A DNA stretch of 64,000 bases from Desulfosporosinus sp. HMP52 (GCF_000765145.1 NZ_JMGA01000012.1:1-64000), one strand, 5' to 3'; shown: positions 17,755 through 27,530, numbered from the stretch's first letter. Notes: generated by a model from the sequence alone, not told the origin. Numbers and translations are program-made.

Positions 17755-20415
17755 ATGGATGAGAATAATAAAGCTGCTAAGGTAGAAATGGCTACGGCTT
17801 ATGATTCCAGCTCGGTTGAAAGTAAATGGTATCAGTATTGGGAGGAGAATGGCTTTTTTCATGAAGAGGTGAACATGGAGAAGCCCATGTTTAGTATTGT
17901 GATGCCTCCTCCGAATGTTACCGGGGCCCTGCATTTGGGGCATGCCATGGATAGTACGATTCAGGATATTTTGACTCGTTTTAAGCGGATGCAGGGGTTT
18001 AATACTCTTTGGGTTCCGGGAACGGATCATGCCGGAATTGCGACTCAGGCCAAGGTTGAGGGGCAGTTAGCGAAGGAAGGAACAAGCCGGCATGAGTTGG
18101 GACGAGAGAAGTTCTTAGAGCGGGTTTGGGATTGGAAGGCCCAGTATGGGGGGCGGATAACCCAGCAGCTCCGGAGATTAGGATCTTCTTGTGACTGGGA
18201 ACGTGAGCGGTTCACCATGGATGAAGGGTGCTCAAAGGCGGTTCGAGAAGCTTTTGTGGATCTCTATAGCAAGGGCCTGATTTATAGAGGGAATTACATT
18301 GTTAATTGGTGTCCAAAATGTCATACGACGATTTCGGATATTGAAGTTGAACATAACGATCGAGATGGGAATTTGTATCATTTACGCTACCCGGTAAAAG
18401 ATAGTGATGAGGCCCTGGTGGTGGCCACCACTCGGCCGGAGACTATGCTAGGGGATACAGCTGTGGCAGTGCATCCCGAGGATGAGCGGTATCGGCATTT
18501 AATCGGCAAGACTTTGATCTTACCTCTTATGGATCGGGAGATCCCGATTATCGCCGACGACTATGTGGATCAGGAGTTCGGAACCGGGGCGGTGAAAATT
18601 ACCCCTGCCCATGATCCCAATGACTTTGAAATGGGACTTCGCCATAATCTGCCTCAGATAATTGTCATGGATAAAGATGCTAAGATGAACGAATTTGCCG
18701 GCAAGTATCAAGGGATGGATCGTTTTGAAGCCCGTAAAGCGGTGGTCGCCGACCTCAAGGATTCTGGGGTTTTGGTTAAGATCGATCCCCATGCCCATGC
18801 CGTAGGAGAGTGCTATCGCTGTACTACGATCATCGAACCTCTGGTCAGTAAACAATGGTTTGTTAAAATGGAGCCTTTGGCTAAACCGGCAATTGAGGTT
18901 GTTAGGGACGGCCGCTTAGAATTTGTACCCGAGCGCTTTGATAAAATTTATCTGGGCTGGATGGAGAACATCCGGGATTGGTGTATTTCTCGGCAGTTAT
19001 GGTGGGGACACCGGATTCCGGTTTGGTATTGCGAAAAGTGTGGAGCGGAGATCTGTGCGAAAGAGGATCCCTCCGGTTGTCCGACCTGTGGATCTGAGAA
19101 TCTAAGACAAGATCCCGACGTTTTAGATACCTGGTTTTCCTCCGGGCTTTGGCCTTTCTCCACTTTGGGTTGGCCGGAAAAAACACCGGAGCTGGAGAAA
19201 TTCTATCCTACCTCCGTGCTGGTTACGGGACGAGATATCATCTTCTTTTGGGTGGCCCGGATGATCTTTATGGCTATGGAATTCATGAAGGAAGTACCAT
19301 TCCCTAAAGTCATGATTCATGGACTGGTTTTGGATGCTCAGGGACGTAAGATGAGTAAATCCTTAGGCAATGGCGTAGATCCCATTGAGGTTATCGAACA
19401 GTATGGAGCAGATACTCTGCGCTTTATGCTAATCACCGGGAACACACCGGGGAATGACCTGCGTTTTCATCCTGAACGGCTGGAAGCCACCAGAAACTTC
19501 TCTAATAAAATTTGGAATGCCTCACGCTATGTGCTCTTAAACCTAGAAGACTATCAAGAGGGGCCCCGAGGCGAGCTGGCTTTAGCTGACCGTTGGATTT
19601 TGACCCGTTATGCCTCCACTGTAGAGAACGTCACCAAAGCCCTGGAAAACTTTGACCTGGGTGAAGCAGGACGATTGCTCTATGAATTCATCTGGAATGA
19701 ATTCTGCGATTGGTATATCGAGCTCACCAAACCCCGGCTCTATAATAAAGAAGACGTCTTGGCCCGGCACACTGCTCAATCCGTATTGCTGGAGGTTCTC
19801 GAAGGAACTCTACGCCTCTTGCATCCCTTCATGCCATTTTTAACGGAAGAAATTTGGCAGAACTTCCCCGTGGCAGGAAAAAGTATCATGACTCAGCCTT
19901 GGCCGGAAATTCCCGCCTATCAAGATACCGTAGCCGAAGGGAACATGACCCTGCTCATGGAAGCGATTAAAGCCATTCGCAACATTCGAGCAGAAATGAA
20001 AGTAGCCCCCGGGCAGAAGGTTGAGATTATCATGCTGGCTGCAGACAAGAACCAGCGGGCCGTACTGGAAAATGGCAAGGCAGACATTTTGAAATTAGCC
20101 GGAGGAGCCAGTGTTGAGCTGTTTGAATCTCTGCCGGAGAAGCCCTCACAATCCGCCAGCGCTGTTTTGGGTGGAGTGGAAATCTATCTCCCTCTAAAAG
20201 GGATGATGGATTTAGGGAAAGAAATTGCCCGCTTAGAAAAGGAAATTTCCCTGGCCATACAGGAACAGCAGGTCTTAGAAACCAAACTCAATAACCCGGG
20301 ATTCACTAATAAAGCCCCTGCCCCGGTAGTTGCTAAAGAACGTGAGCGTCTGGAAGCTCTTTTAGTTCGTAAAGTTACCTTAGAAGAACGAATCAAAGAA
20401 TTAAAGCAAGGCTAA
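17755..20415 (+). CDS. valS: Valyl-tRNA synthetase
   Basis: Class I aminoacyl-tRNA synthetase charging tRNA-Val. The HIGH-type motif is in [15 protein letters not shown] (residues about 43-57) and the KMSKS motif is KMSKSLGNG (about 529). The editing domain CP1 lies between them, with a zinc-type Cys pair (CPKC and a second cluster CEKCGAE..CPTCG). The C-terminal coiled coil (about 815-886) is typical. ATG 17755 follows AAAGGAG. 886 residues is normal. Expression is expected to depend on the T-box at 16.65-16.9 kb unless a closer promoter exists; a TATAGT with a loose -35 lies near 17643-17674. folC follows after 220 nt. Confidence 0.96.
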   Translation: MDENNKAAKVEMATAYDSSSVESKWYQYWEENGFFHEEVNMEKPMFSIVMPPPNVTGALHLGHAMDSTIQDILTRFKRMQGFNTLWVPGTDHAGIATQAKVEGQLAKEGTSRHELGREKFLERVWDWKAQYGGRITQQLRRLGSSCDWERERFTMDEGCSKAVREAFVDLYSKGLIYRGNYIVNWCPKCHTTISDIEVEHNDRDGNLYHLRYPVKDSDEALVVATTRPETMLGDTAVAVHPEDERYRHLIGKTLILPLMDREIPIIADDYVDQEFGTGAVKITPAHDPNDFEMGLRHNLPQIIVMDKDAKMNEFAGKYQGMDRFEARKAVVADLKDSGVLVKIDPHAHAVGECYRCTTIIEPLVSKQWFVKMEPLAKPAIEVVRDGRLEFVPERFDKIYLGWMENIRDWCISRQLWWGHRIPVWYCEKCGAEICAKEDPSGCPTCGSENLRQDPDVLDTWFSSGLWPFSTLGWPEKTPELEKFYPTSVLVTGRDIIFFWVARMIFMAMEFMKEVPFPKVMIHGLVLDAQGRKMSKSLGNGVDPIEVIEQYGADTLRFMLITGNTPGNDLRFHPERLEATRNFSNKIWNASRYVLLNLEDYQEGPRGELALADRWILTRYASTVENVTKALENFDLGEAGRLLYEFIWNEFCDWYIELTKPRLYNKEDVLARHTAQSVLLEVLEGTLRLLHPFMPFLTEEIWQNFPVAGKSIMTQPWPEIPAYQDTVAEGNMTLLMEAIKAIRNIRAEMKVAPGQKVEIIMLAADKNQRAVLENGKADILKLAGGASVELFESLPEKPSQSASAVLGGVEIYLPLKGMMDLGKEIARLEKEISLAIQEQQVLETKLNNPGFTNKAPAPVVAKERERLEALLVRKVTLEERIKELKQG

Positions 20416-20638
20416 AGACAACGCCTTTGTTTAAGTTAGGTTAGGTCAACGGAATTATAGGTGAGGCAGAGTCCGGCACTCCGCTTTCGGATCGGAGATC
20501 ATTGCCCTTCACTGTCCTTGCCAGAGGCCTTCGTACCTGAAGGCTCGCTGTACAGCATTCGCTTAAAGAATGGAAGGTAACCCTGAAGGGATAAACCATC
20601 ATGGTTTAATCGTCACTATTTGGAGGGGAGCGCTGCTA

Positions 20639-21964
20639 ATGTCTGAATACAATCTTGACCGGGAATATCAAGAGAACTTACAGTATCTGGCTAACCTAAC
20701 GACCTTCGGTATTAATTTTGGGCTGGGAAGAATCCAAGAACTGCTGAGACGAATCGGAAATCCGGAAAGCACTTTGCGGGTAGTCCATATAGGCGGTACT
20801 AACGGCAAAGGTTCGACCACCGTAATGATTGCCCGGATTTTGCGGGAAGCAGGGTATAAAGTTGGAGTTTTTACTTCCCCCCATATGCATGATTATCGGG
20901 AGCGTATGGTAATTAACGGCCTGATGATTTCCAAAGAAGATGTCATTCAGATGATCAGTCGTGTGCGTCCCCATTTAGAAGACATGGTTGCCGAAGGCTT
21001 TGAGCACCCCACAGAATTTGAAGTGAGTACAGCTTTAGCCCTGCTCTATTTCGCTGAGAAAAATGTAGACTATGCCATGATAGAAGTGGGCTTGGGAGGG
21101 GCAATCGATTCTACCAATGTGGTTACCCCTCTGGTCTCCGTTATTACCAATGTAGGCATGGATCATATGGATTATTTAGGGTCGGATGTGGTAGCAATTG
21201 CCAAAGTCAAAGCTGGGATTATCAAGCCTAACTCGGTAGTGGTTACAGCCTCTGCAGACCCGGATGTGCTTCAAGTTTTACGGGATCAAGCCAAGGCCAT
21301 GGGGGTGCCTATCTGGGTAGTAGGGGAAGATGTTCGCTGGGAAAGCAAATGGAGCGGTGAGTTAGAGCAGGAATTCGACCTCATTGGCTTACATTCTATT
21401 TATTCCAAGTTACGCTTAAGGCTCATGGGCTCCCATCAACTCCGTAATGCAGCGACAGCTGTGACAGTCTGTGAAGTATTGCAGAGCGAATACTTGGTAA
21501 GCATTCCCAGGGAAGCGGTTTATGCCGGTTTACGTGAAGTGGAATGGATCGGGCGCTTAGAGCTCTTGTCCTTAAATCCTAAAGTCCTCCTGGATGGAGC
21601 CCATAATGTGGATGGTGCTCAAGCCTTAGCCCAGGCCCTCCCCATTTATGCCCGCAACCGTCTTGTTCTTTGTTTGGGGATGCTGGCGGACAAGGAGCGG
21701 GAAAAGGTTGTTAAAATGCTGGTTCCTATGGCGGATGAAATTATTGTCACCCGGCCTAACTCTCCTCGGGCAGGAGACTGGAAGGCCTTAGGGAGTTTAG
21801 CGGAACAATTCGGCAGACCGGTGACCTGCATTGAAGACCCTAAAGAAGCAGTGGTTTTTGCCTTGGGGCGTCTGGAAGAAAAGGATATGCTTTGTGTAAC
21901 CGGTTCGATTTACATGTTGGCTGATGCCCGCCAAGCATTAATTGATGATTTAAAACAGATTTAG
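20639..21964 (+). CDS. folC: Folylpolyglutamate synthase/dihydrofolate synthase
   Basis: Mur-ligase-family enzyme that adds glutamate to (dihydro)folate using ATP. The P-loop is GGTNGKGSTT, followed by EVGLGGAIDSTN and the DGAHN motif near residue 320, all diagnostic of FolC. ATG 20639 lies 8 nt after GGAGGGGAG (20622-20630); an in-frame ATG at 20570 has no ribosome-binding site. 441 residues is normal. valS-folC is the order in many Firmicutes and suggests co-transcription across the 220-nt gap. Confidence 0.95.
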   Translation: MSEYNLDREYQENLQYLANLTTFGINFGLGRIQELLRRIGNPESTLRVVHIGGTNGKGSTTVMIARILREAGYKVGVFTSPHMHDYRERMVINGLMISKEDVIQMISRVRPHLEDMVAEGFEHPTEFEVSTALALLYFAEKNVDYAMIEVGLGGAIDSTNVVTPLVSVITNVGMDHMDYLGSDVVAIAKVKAGIIKPNSVVVTASADPDVLQVLRDQAKAMGVPIWVVGEDVRWESKWSGELEQEFDLIGLHSIYSKLRLRLMGSHQLRNAATAVTVCEVLQSEYLVSIPREAVYAGLREVEWIGRLELLSLNPKVLLDGAHNVDGAQALAQALPIYARNRLVLCLGMLADKEREKVVKMLVPMADEIIVTRPNSPRAGDWKALGSLAEQFGRPVTCIEDPKEAVVFALGRLEEKDMLCVTGSIYMLADARQALIDDLKQI

Positions 21965-22058
21965 GAAATGACTCATCAGAAGTAATTATTGTTGCTATTT
22001 TAATGGCCTTATACCCAGGGTGGATTTTCTTGTTTATTGAGGTAAATTAATACAATTA

Positions 22059-22119
22059 TTAAAACAATGTTAAAAATTTAACATAAACTTAACACAAATA
22101 TTTTTTTATTTGATATAAT
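22059..22119 (+). promoter_or_regulatory. Pho-box-like sites and -10 of the phosphate operon
   Basis: TTAACA at 22078-22083 and TTAACA at 22089-22094 are exact copies 11 bp apart with 5-nt spacing, the geometry of the Bacillus PhoP box. Two related TTAAAA hexamers at 22059 and 22070 are also 11 bp apart. TATAAT at 22114-22119 follows, with no good -35, as expected for an activator-dependent promoter. The downstream genes handle phosphate. Inference: PhoP-P activation. Confidence 0.65.
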
Positions 22120-22241
22120 ACTCCGTGGGATATGAATACTGTATGCAGACAAGCACTGGTTAGGTTGAACAGTAATGGATTCGAACTTTGAGGTTGCTTA
22201 GGTTTCCTGTGTTTTGACTATTCTTATGCTGGGGGTTAATT

Positions 22242-22868
22242 ATGTTTAAGTTGTCACCAAAAGAAGATAAGTTCTTTGAACTCTTTTCCCAAAGTACAGA
22301 AATCATTACTAAATCTCTTAAGAGACTTTATGGGATTATGCAGCAAGAGTGTGTTTCTTCAGAAGATGCTGCTCAAATGCATCGCTTTGAAAACGAAGCA
22401 GACAACGTTACAACCCAAATTTTAGAGCGTCTCAACTGTACATTTATCACACCCTTAGATCGTGAAGACATCTATGAACTGGCCCAAGTCCTAGATGATA
22501 TTGTGGATTTTGCTGAAGGTACCGTAGAACGCATGCTCCTTTATCGCACAGGTAAGCCGTCACTGGGGGCTCAAGAACTTGTTCACTTAGTTGAGCTGGC
22601 TGCAGAACAGATTCAACAAGCCTTTTCCTATTTAGGCAATTTACATTCCAAAAAGTCCAATATCCTAGCTGCAGCTGAAGAAATTTATCACTTGGAAAGT
22701 GCCGGGGACAAGCTTTATCGTGAAGAGGTAGCTAGATTATTCGAGTATGAAAAAGACCCCATTGAGATTATTAAATGGAAAGAAATCCTGGAACATATTG
22801 AAGCGACTCTGGATCACTGCGAATCCATTGCGGATCTTCTCAAAAGTGTGGTCTTGAAATATGACTAG
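22242..22868 (+). CDS. DUF47 (PhoU-like) family protein
   Basis: 208-residue all-helical PhoU-like protein, the usual partner of PiT transporters. It contains the repeated charged pattern FENEADNVTTQILERLN and HLESAGDKLYREEVARLF, with E/D..D metal-binding motifs as in PhoU. It probably regulates or associates with the phosphate transporter encoded next. ATG 22242 follows a GGGGG segment. The stop overlaps the next gene by 8 nt, indicating translational coupling. Confidence 0.9.
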   Translation: MFKLSPKEDKFFELFSQSTEIITKSLKRLYGIMQQECVSSEDAAQMHRFENEADNVTTQILERLNCTFITPLDREDIYELAQVLDDIVDFAEGTVERMLLYRTGKPSLGAQELVHLVELAAEQIQQAFSYLGNLHSKKSNILAAAEEIYHLESAGDKLYREEVARLFEYEKDPIEIIKWKEILEHIEATLDHCESIADLLKSVVLKYD

Positions 22869-23868
22869 TCTTGGGGTTATGTTAGTTATCGTAGTGTTCC
22901 TAGCCTTAGCCTTTGACTACATTAATGGTTTTCATGATACTGCCAATGCCATTGCCACCAGTGTTTCAACCAGAGCATTGTCTCCAAAACGGGCTGTAAT
23001 GCTGGCCGCAATTCTTAATCTTATCGGAGCTCTCTATAGTACGGGAGTTGCCCAGACTATTGCTAAGGACATTGTGTCTCCCAAGTTTGTGACTCAAGAA
23101 GTTGTGATTGCTGCTTTGCTTAGTGCAATTGCCTGGAATCTGCTTACTTGGTATTTCGGAATTCCCAGCAGCTCATCTCATGCCCTGATTGGTGGTATGG
23201 CAGGTGCTGCTGTAGCTAAAGTTGGGTTTAGTGTTTTGCAGTGGCACGGTATCGGCAAGATACTAGCTGCCTTAATTTGTTCTCCGATCATTGGAATGGG
23301 ACTCGGCTTTATTATCATGAAAATACTCGCCTATATTTTTGGTAATTTCTCACCATCGAAGTTAAATCACGGCTTTAAAAAGATGCAGATTGTTTCTGCA
23401 GGATTGTTAGCCTTTAACCATGGTTCCAATGATGCTCAGAAATCCATGGGGATTATCACCATGGCTCTTATTGCGGCAGGACTGCAATCCCAAGAAGTCT
23501 TGGCTCCTCCCCTGTGGGTAAAATTTGCTTGTGCTTTTGCAATGGCCGCCGGAACTGCTGCCGGTGGATGGAAAATCATCCGGACCATGGGAGGAAAAAT
23601 ATTTAAGCTGGAACCTATTAATGGGTTTGCAGCGGATTTGACTTCTTCGCTTGTTATCTGGACAGCAACGGCTTTCCCGGGTCTGCATCTTCCGGTCTCC
23701 ACTACTCATGTGGTTTCGGGATCAATCATGGGAGTTGGAAGTGCCAAGCGAGTTTCAGCCGTACGCTGGGGCGTAGCCCAACAAATGCTTGTGGCTTGGC
23801 TGGTAACTATTCCGACCACATCACTCCTGGCAGCACTTCTTTACACCATACTTTCTAAACTCCTCTAG
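22861..23868 (+). CDS. pit: PiT-family inorganic phosphate transporter
   Basis: Low-affinity phosphate/cation symporter with about ten helices. The two PD001131-type signatures are present: GFHDTANAIATSVSTRAL in the N-terminal half and FNHGSNDAQKSMG in the C-terminal half, followed by LPVSTTHVVSGSIMGVG. It starts at ATG 22861, overlapping the DUF47 gene. 335 residues is normal for bacterial PiT. The upstream Pho-box-like motif suggests control by phosphate limitation. Confidence 0.94.
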   Translation: MTSLGVMLVIVVFLALAFDYINGFHDTANAIATSVSTRALSPKRAVMLAAILNLIGALYSTGVAQTIAKDIVSPKFVTQEVVIAALLSAIAWNLLTWYFGIPSSSSHALIGGMAGAAVAKVGFSVLQWHGIGKILAALICSPIIGMGLGFIIMKILAYIFGNFSPSKLNHGFKKMQIVSAGLLAFNHGSNDAQKSMGIITMALIAAGLQSQEVLAPPLWVKFACAFAMAAGTAAGGWKIIRTMGGKIFKLEPINGFAADLTSSLVIWTATAFPGLHLPVSTTHVVSGSIMGVGSAKRVSAVRWGVAQQMLVAWLVTIPTTSLLAALLYTILSKLL

Positions 23869-23930
23869 TATTTTCGAAGCTCTTATTATGGTTATTCAAT
23901 TATTCTCAGATACTTATAATCGATTGTTAA

Positions 23931-23965
23931 AAAAGATCTTAGCCTTAGTGCCGAGATCTTTTCTA
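23931..23965 (+). terminator. Terminator after the PiT gene
   Basis: AAAAGATCT (23931-23939) pairs with AGATCTTTT (23954-23962). The T tail is short and followed by CTATGCC, so efficiency may be moderate. Confidence 0.6.
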
Positions 23966-24050
23966 TGCCATTCTAAGGTCTATTTCCACCTGCTGCAACA
24001 TATCTTCCGGTAGAGAAGTTGTCCTAGGCAGCACGGAGGGGGAATGGAAA

Positions 24051-24746
24051 ATGAAAATTATCGATCAATTTAAAGTACTTGTAGTCTTGATTTTAGGCAT
24101 TATGGCTTTAGCCTTATTAACCTGGGGAATTGGAAAGATCTATTTGGAACTTCTGAGTCAATCCAATCATGAAGCTACTGTCCAGAGACAAGCCCAGTCT
24201 TTAGATAAAAACAACCCGGACACTGTTTTGGTTCTGCCTAAAGTGGGATTTTGGACCTGTCAGTTAGGGCTGTTTCAAAACGAACACAATGCTCAACTCC
24301 TCAGAGATCAGCTTATCGTCATGGGTTTTAAAGCAGAAGTCATAAGTGCTAATCCCTGGATGGTTGCTATCGGTTTGGGACGTACGGCTGATGAGCTAAA
24401 GGGGTTAAGGCAAGCTTTGGAAGAAAAAGGTTTTTCGTCGATTCCTAAACCAATCTCTCTCCCCGAACGATCCTTTCGGGTGGCCGGAACCGGGGGACAG
24501 CTGACTGCAGAACTCTTAAGGAATGTCAATACTATTTTAGAAACCGGGTTCGATCAAGAGGTGTTAGCAAAGGAAGAACAGCTCTGGGCAGCTCAAGCCG
24601 GGGAACACCCATTGCCAGATCTTGATCGTCTTCACCAGCTTTATGGCCAATTACGTGCCAAAAATACCCCTGAAGAGCAAAAAGCTCTTGGTATATCCTT
24701 ATTTTTTGAGTCTCAGAGGGTTATTTATAAGTTTTCTGGTAAATAA
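24051..24746 (+). CDS. SPOR-domain membrane protein
   Basis: 231-residue protein with an N-terminal transmembrane helix (about residues 8-30) and a SPOR-like domain at about 62-135 (VGFWTCQLGLFQNEHNAQLL... GFKAEVI), which normally binds denuded septal peptidoglycan. The C-terminal part, about 140-231, is helical and of unknown function. ATG 24051 follows GGAGGGGGAATGG. Probably a cell-envelope or sporulation protein; no closer assignment is possible. A promoter for rex lies just downstream. Confidence 0.7.
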   Translation: MKIIDQFKVLVVLILGIMALALLTWGIGKIYLELLSQSNHEATVQRQAQSLDKNNPDTVLVLPKVGFWTCQLGLFQNEHNAQLLRDQLIVMGFKAEVISANPWMVAIGLGRTADELKGLRQALEEKGFSSIPKPISLPERSFRVAGTGGQLTAELLRNVNTILETGFDQEVLAKEEQLWAAQAGEHPLPDLDRLHQLYGQLRAKNTPEEQKALGISLFFESQRVIYKFSGK

Positions 24747-24803
24747 TAGGAGTATAGTCATCCATTTATTTAACTTTATGGGAGAAAAGACCTAAGATTA
24801 AAA

Positions 24804-24831
24804 TTGCGTTTTTTTTGGATAGTGCTATAAT
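24804..24831 (+). promoter_or_regulatory. Candidate promoter of rex
   Basis: TTGCGT (24804-24809) and TATAAT (24826-24831) with a 16-nt spacer lie 46 nt upstream of the rex TTG start. Confidence 0.5.
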
Positions 24832-24876
24832 TAACATACCTTAAGGCAAAATCCAGCAAAGAAATGGGGGAAATTA

Positions 24877-25512
24877 TTGAAAACGCTAAAAATTCCAGAA
24901 GCAACAATTATTCGACTTTCTGTTTACTCACGTCACCTCACGGATGTCGATCGCAAAGGAATTATAACCACTTCCTCAGGGGAAATTGCTGATGGAGTCG
25001 GCGTTAGTCCTGCTCAAGTACGGAAAGACTTAGCCTACTTTGGTGAGTTTGGTACCAGAGGCGTTGGTTATAATGTCAAAGATCTTCGCCAACATATTAT
25101 GAGAATTCTTGGATTAGGTGTCGAATGGAGCGTAACCTTAGTAGGGGTTGGAAACTTAGGCTTGGCGTTGAGTACATATAAAGGGTTTAGAGATCGTGGC
25201 TTTGTCATCACAAGTATTTTCGACGCAGATCCTAAAAAAATTGGAACCAAAATCGAAGGCGTAGAAGTACTTCCTATTGAACAATTAGAAACAGTTGTAA
25301 AACAAAATAATACTCAGATTGGAATTGTTGCCGTGCCTGCATCAGTTGCGCAGGAAACCGTGGATAAATTAATTAAATCCGGAGTATCAGCCATTCTGAA
25401 CTTTGCTCCTATTGTCTTGAATGTTCCTCCGGAGATTGAGCTGCGTAATGTGGACTTAGCGGTAAACCTTGAAGTACTAACCTTCAATGTTTGCGGGCAA
25501 AGGTGTTATTAA
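24877..25512 (+). CDS. rex: Redox-sensing transcriptional repressor Rex
   Basis: Dimeric NADH/NAD+-sensing repressor of fermentative and anaerobic respiratory genes. The N-terminal winged helix (residues 1-80) contains GVSPAQVRKDLAYFGEFG and GVGYNV; the Rossmann domain carries VGVGNLG near residue 92, followed by the FDADPKKIGT acidic strand end. A C-terminal swapped helix follows. TTG start at 24877 behind GGGGGAAA. 211 residues is normal. It fits an anaerobe. Appears monocistronic. Confidence 0.95.
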   Translation: MKTLKIPEATIIRLSVYSRHLTDVDRKGIITTSSGEIADGVGVSPAQVRKDLAYFGEFGTRGVGYNVKDLRQHIMRILGLGVEWSVTLVGVGNLGLALSTYKGFRDRGFVITSIFDADPKKIGTKIEGVEVLPIEQLETVVKQNNTQIGIVAVPASVAQETVDKLIKSGVSAILNFAPIVLNVPPEIELRNVDLAVNLEVLTFNVCGQRCY

Positions 25513-25564
25513 TTCGAGATACTGTTGTATATCAATGTACATCTGTCGTATAATAGCACAATAA

Positions 25565-25690
25565 GAAGTGTATCTAGGGTTCCGCCGCAGGGGACTGGAC
25601 CGAGCGATACAGGTTGGAAAAGCACCAGCTACACCGTGTGGGAAAAAAGCCCCGTGGCAAGTTCTTAGGAACTCGTTATGGGGCTTTTGA
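25565..25690 (+). ncRNA. ykkC-family riboswitch, probably ppGpp type
   Basis: Aptamer landmarks of the ykkC class are present: CTAGGGTTCCG near 25574-25584, GGACTGGACCGAGC at about 25592-25605, and a P1 helix TGTATC (25569-25574) with GATACA (25606-25611). GCTACACCG and GGGAAAAAAGCCCC follow. The terminator is AAAAGCCCC (25645-25653) with GGGGCTTTT (25680-25688), with an inner AGTTC/GAACT helix. ykkC subtypes bind guanidine, ppGpp, PRPP or nucleoside diphosphates. Position before cimA, a branched-chain amino acid gene, favours ppGpp, but the subtype is inference. Confidence 0.82.
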
Positions 25691-25731
25691 GTATTATTTT
25701 CTACCAAGTTATTTAAACGAGGAGGAGAACA

Positions 25732-27327
25732 ATGAATCAAGACCAAGGAAAGAAAAAAATCACTATTTATGATACAACTTTGAGAGATGGGGCCCAGGGG
25801 GAAGGTATCCATTTCTCGACTCAAGATAAGCTGAGTTATGTGAATCGAATTGAGGATATGGGGAATTTATATGTGGAAGCCGGTTGGCCCGGGGCAAACC
25901 CTCGGGATGAAGAATTTTTTCAACAGTGCACCAAGCTCCAATCCCCGCTGGTCAATATCGTAGCCTTTGGTAGTACATGTAAGGTTTCGGAGCCCCCGGA
26001 TAAGAGCGATATTTTGCTGAAATTGCTGGCCTCGGGAGCTAAAACTATCGCAATCTTCGGCAAATCCTGGGATTTGCATGTGCGAGATGTCTTGAGGACA
26101 ACCCTGGAAGAGAACCTTCGCATCATTCGCGAGTCAGTTTCCTTTTTACTGCAACAAGGAAGAGAAGTCTTCTTTGACGCGGAACACTTTTTTGATGGGT
26201 TTAAGGAAAACCCTGAGTATGCTTTGAAGTGTATTGCTGCTGCCCTGGAAGGCGGGGCCAAGACTATTGTTTTATGTGACACCAATGGAGGCAGCCTTCC
26301 GGAAGAAATTGCGGCGGGGGTAAGAGCAGTCAAGCAGGAACTTTCCCCTCAGGAGTTGGGGATTCATGTCCATAATGATCGGGGCCTTGCTGTTGCCAAC
26401 TCCCTGATTGCGGTGGAATCCGGAGTCACCCAAATTCAGGGAACCTGGAATGGATTTGGAGAGCGCTGCGGGAATGCCAATTTAAGTACATTAATTCCCT
26501 TGCTCCAGCTCACAGGAAAATATAATGTGGTATCAGATTCCGCGCTCCTAAAGATCACCCCCTTTTCACGCTATGTTGCAGAATTAACCAACGCACCTTT
26601 TGATGAAAAGCAACCCTTTGTGGGAAGAAGTGCCTTTGCTCATAAAGCCGGAATGCATGTGGATGCAATTCTTAAAAACCAGCGCACCTTTGAACACATG
26701 GATCCCGCTGATGTCGGCAATGAACGTCGTATATTAATTTCAGACCAAGCAGGGAAAGCTAATATCCTGGAACGGTTATGCCGGTTCGAGCCTGACATGC
26801 GCAAAGATGATCCTCGGGTTGAGATTGCCATGAATGAAATCAAAGAATTGGAGCACAGCGGATTTCAGTTTGAAGCTGCGGAAGGCAGCCTGGATTTACT
26901 CCTTCTGCGTAGCTTGGGAAAACTGACAACTCCAATGTTTGAGGTATTGGATTACCATGTCTGGAGTGACCCCTTGCGAGGAGAACTGGATTCTGTCGCC
27001 GTGGTCAAAGTTAAAGTCGGAGAGGAAACGGTGCAAATCGCTTCAGAAGGCAACGGTCCGGTAAATGCTCTGGATACAGCATTACGTCAAGCTTTAGCCA
27101 AGTTTTTCCCGGTATTGGAGGAAAGCGAACTTGTTAACTATAAGGTAAGAGTATTAGACGGAGCCCATGGAACAGAGGCCATTGTGCGGGTTATTATTGA
27201 TACTCGTTTGGGGAATGATGTTTGGGGAACCATAGGGGTGTCTAAGAATATTTTGAGGGCCAGTGCTCAGGCCTTGTTGGATGCGATAAATTGGACGATA
27301 TGGAAGGGGAGGGACGCGTCACACTGA
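25732..27327 (+). CDS. cimA: (R)-citramalate synthase
   Basis: DRE-TIM metallolyase that condenses acetyl-CoA and pyruvate to citramalate, feeding isoleucine synthesis without threonine. The N-terminal YDTTLRDGAQGEGIHFS motif distinguishes CimA from LeuA; the HVHNDRGLAVANS metal-binding His motif follows near residue 216, and a C-terminal LeuA-like regulatory domain covers about 390-531. ATG 25732 follows GAGGAGGAG. 531 residues is normal. It is preceded by the ykkC-family riboswitch. The last codons (after WTIWK) and the stop are inside the R1 repeat that starts near 27306. Confidence 0.93.
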   Translation: MNQDQGKKKITIYDTTLRDGAQGEGIHFSTQDKLSYVNRIEDMGNLYVEAGWPGANPRDEEFFQQCTKLQSPLVNIVAFGSTCKVSEPPDKSDILLKLLASGAKTIAIFGKSWDLHVRDVLRTTLEENLRIIRESVSFLLQQGREVFFDAEHFFDGFKENPEYALKCIAAALEGGAKTIVLCDTNGGSLPEEIAAGVRAVKQELSPQELGIHVHNDRGLAVANSLIAVESGVTQIQGTWNGFGERCGNANLSTLIPLLQLTGKYNVVSDSALLKITPFSRYVAELTNAPFDEKQPFVGRSAFAHKAGMHVDAILKNQRTFEHMDPADVGNERRILISDQAGKANILERLCRFEPDMRKDDPRVEIAMNEIKELEHSGFQFEAAEGSLDLLLLRSLGKLTTPMFEVLDYHVWSDPLRGELDSVAVVKVKVGEETVQIASEGNGPVNALDTALRQALAKFFPVLEESELVNYKVRVLDGAHGTEAIVRVIIDTRLGNDVWGTIGVSKNILRASAQALLDAINWTIWKGRDASH

Positions 27328-27530
27328 CTCGGCCATGCGCTCGTCGTGCCAAACTAGGGCTTTAATCCGTTATGGATGAGAGCAGGGTTCCCGGCCAAAG
27401 CGGCGTCCGTGCCGCATGGCCGGCGGGAAACGTCCTGTTTCCCGCCCTGCTTGATGAAAGCGGATTAAAGCCGAGTTTGGCTACGACTCGCGCAAAGGCG
27501 TCGCTGCGTGTGATCGCGACCCTCTGAAGC
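27306..27530 (+). repeat. R1 palindromic element, copy A (simple form)
   Basis: GC-rich element of about 225 bp. The left arm (27311-27369) is imperfectly complementary to the right arm (27461-27522): both carry GGGNCGCG, CACAC and the CTTTAATCCG end (or complements). Between them lie two hairpins; the second is GGCGGGAAAC (27422-27431), loop GTCCT, GTTTCCCGCC (27437-27446). It begins inside cimA. Other copies: 30941, 37702, 49199 and 49708. Confidence 0.88.
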
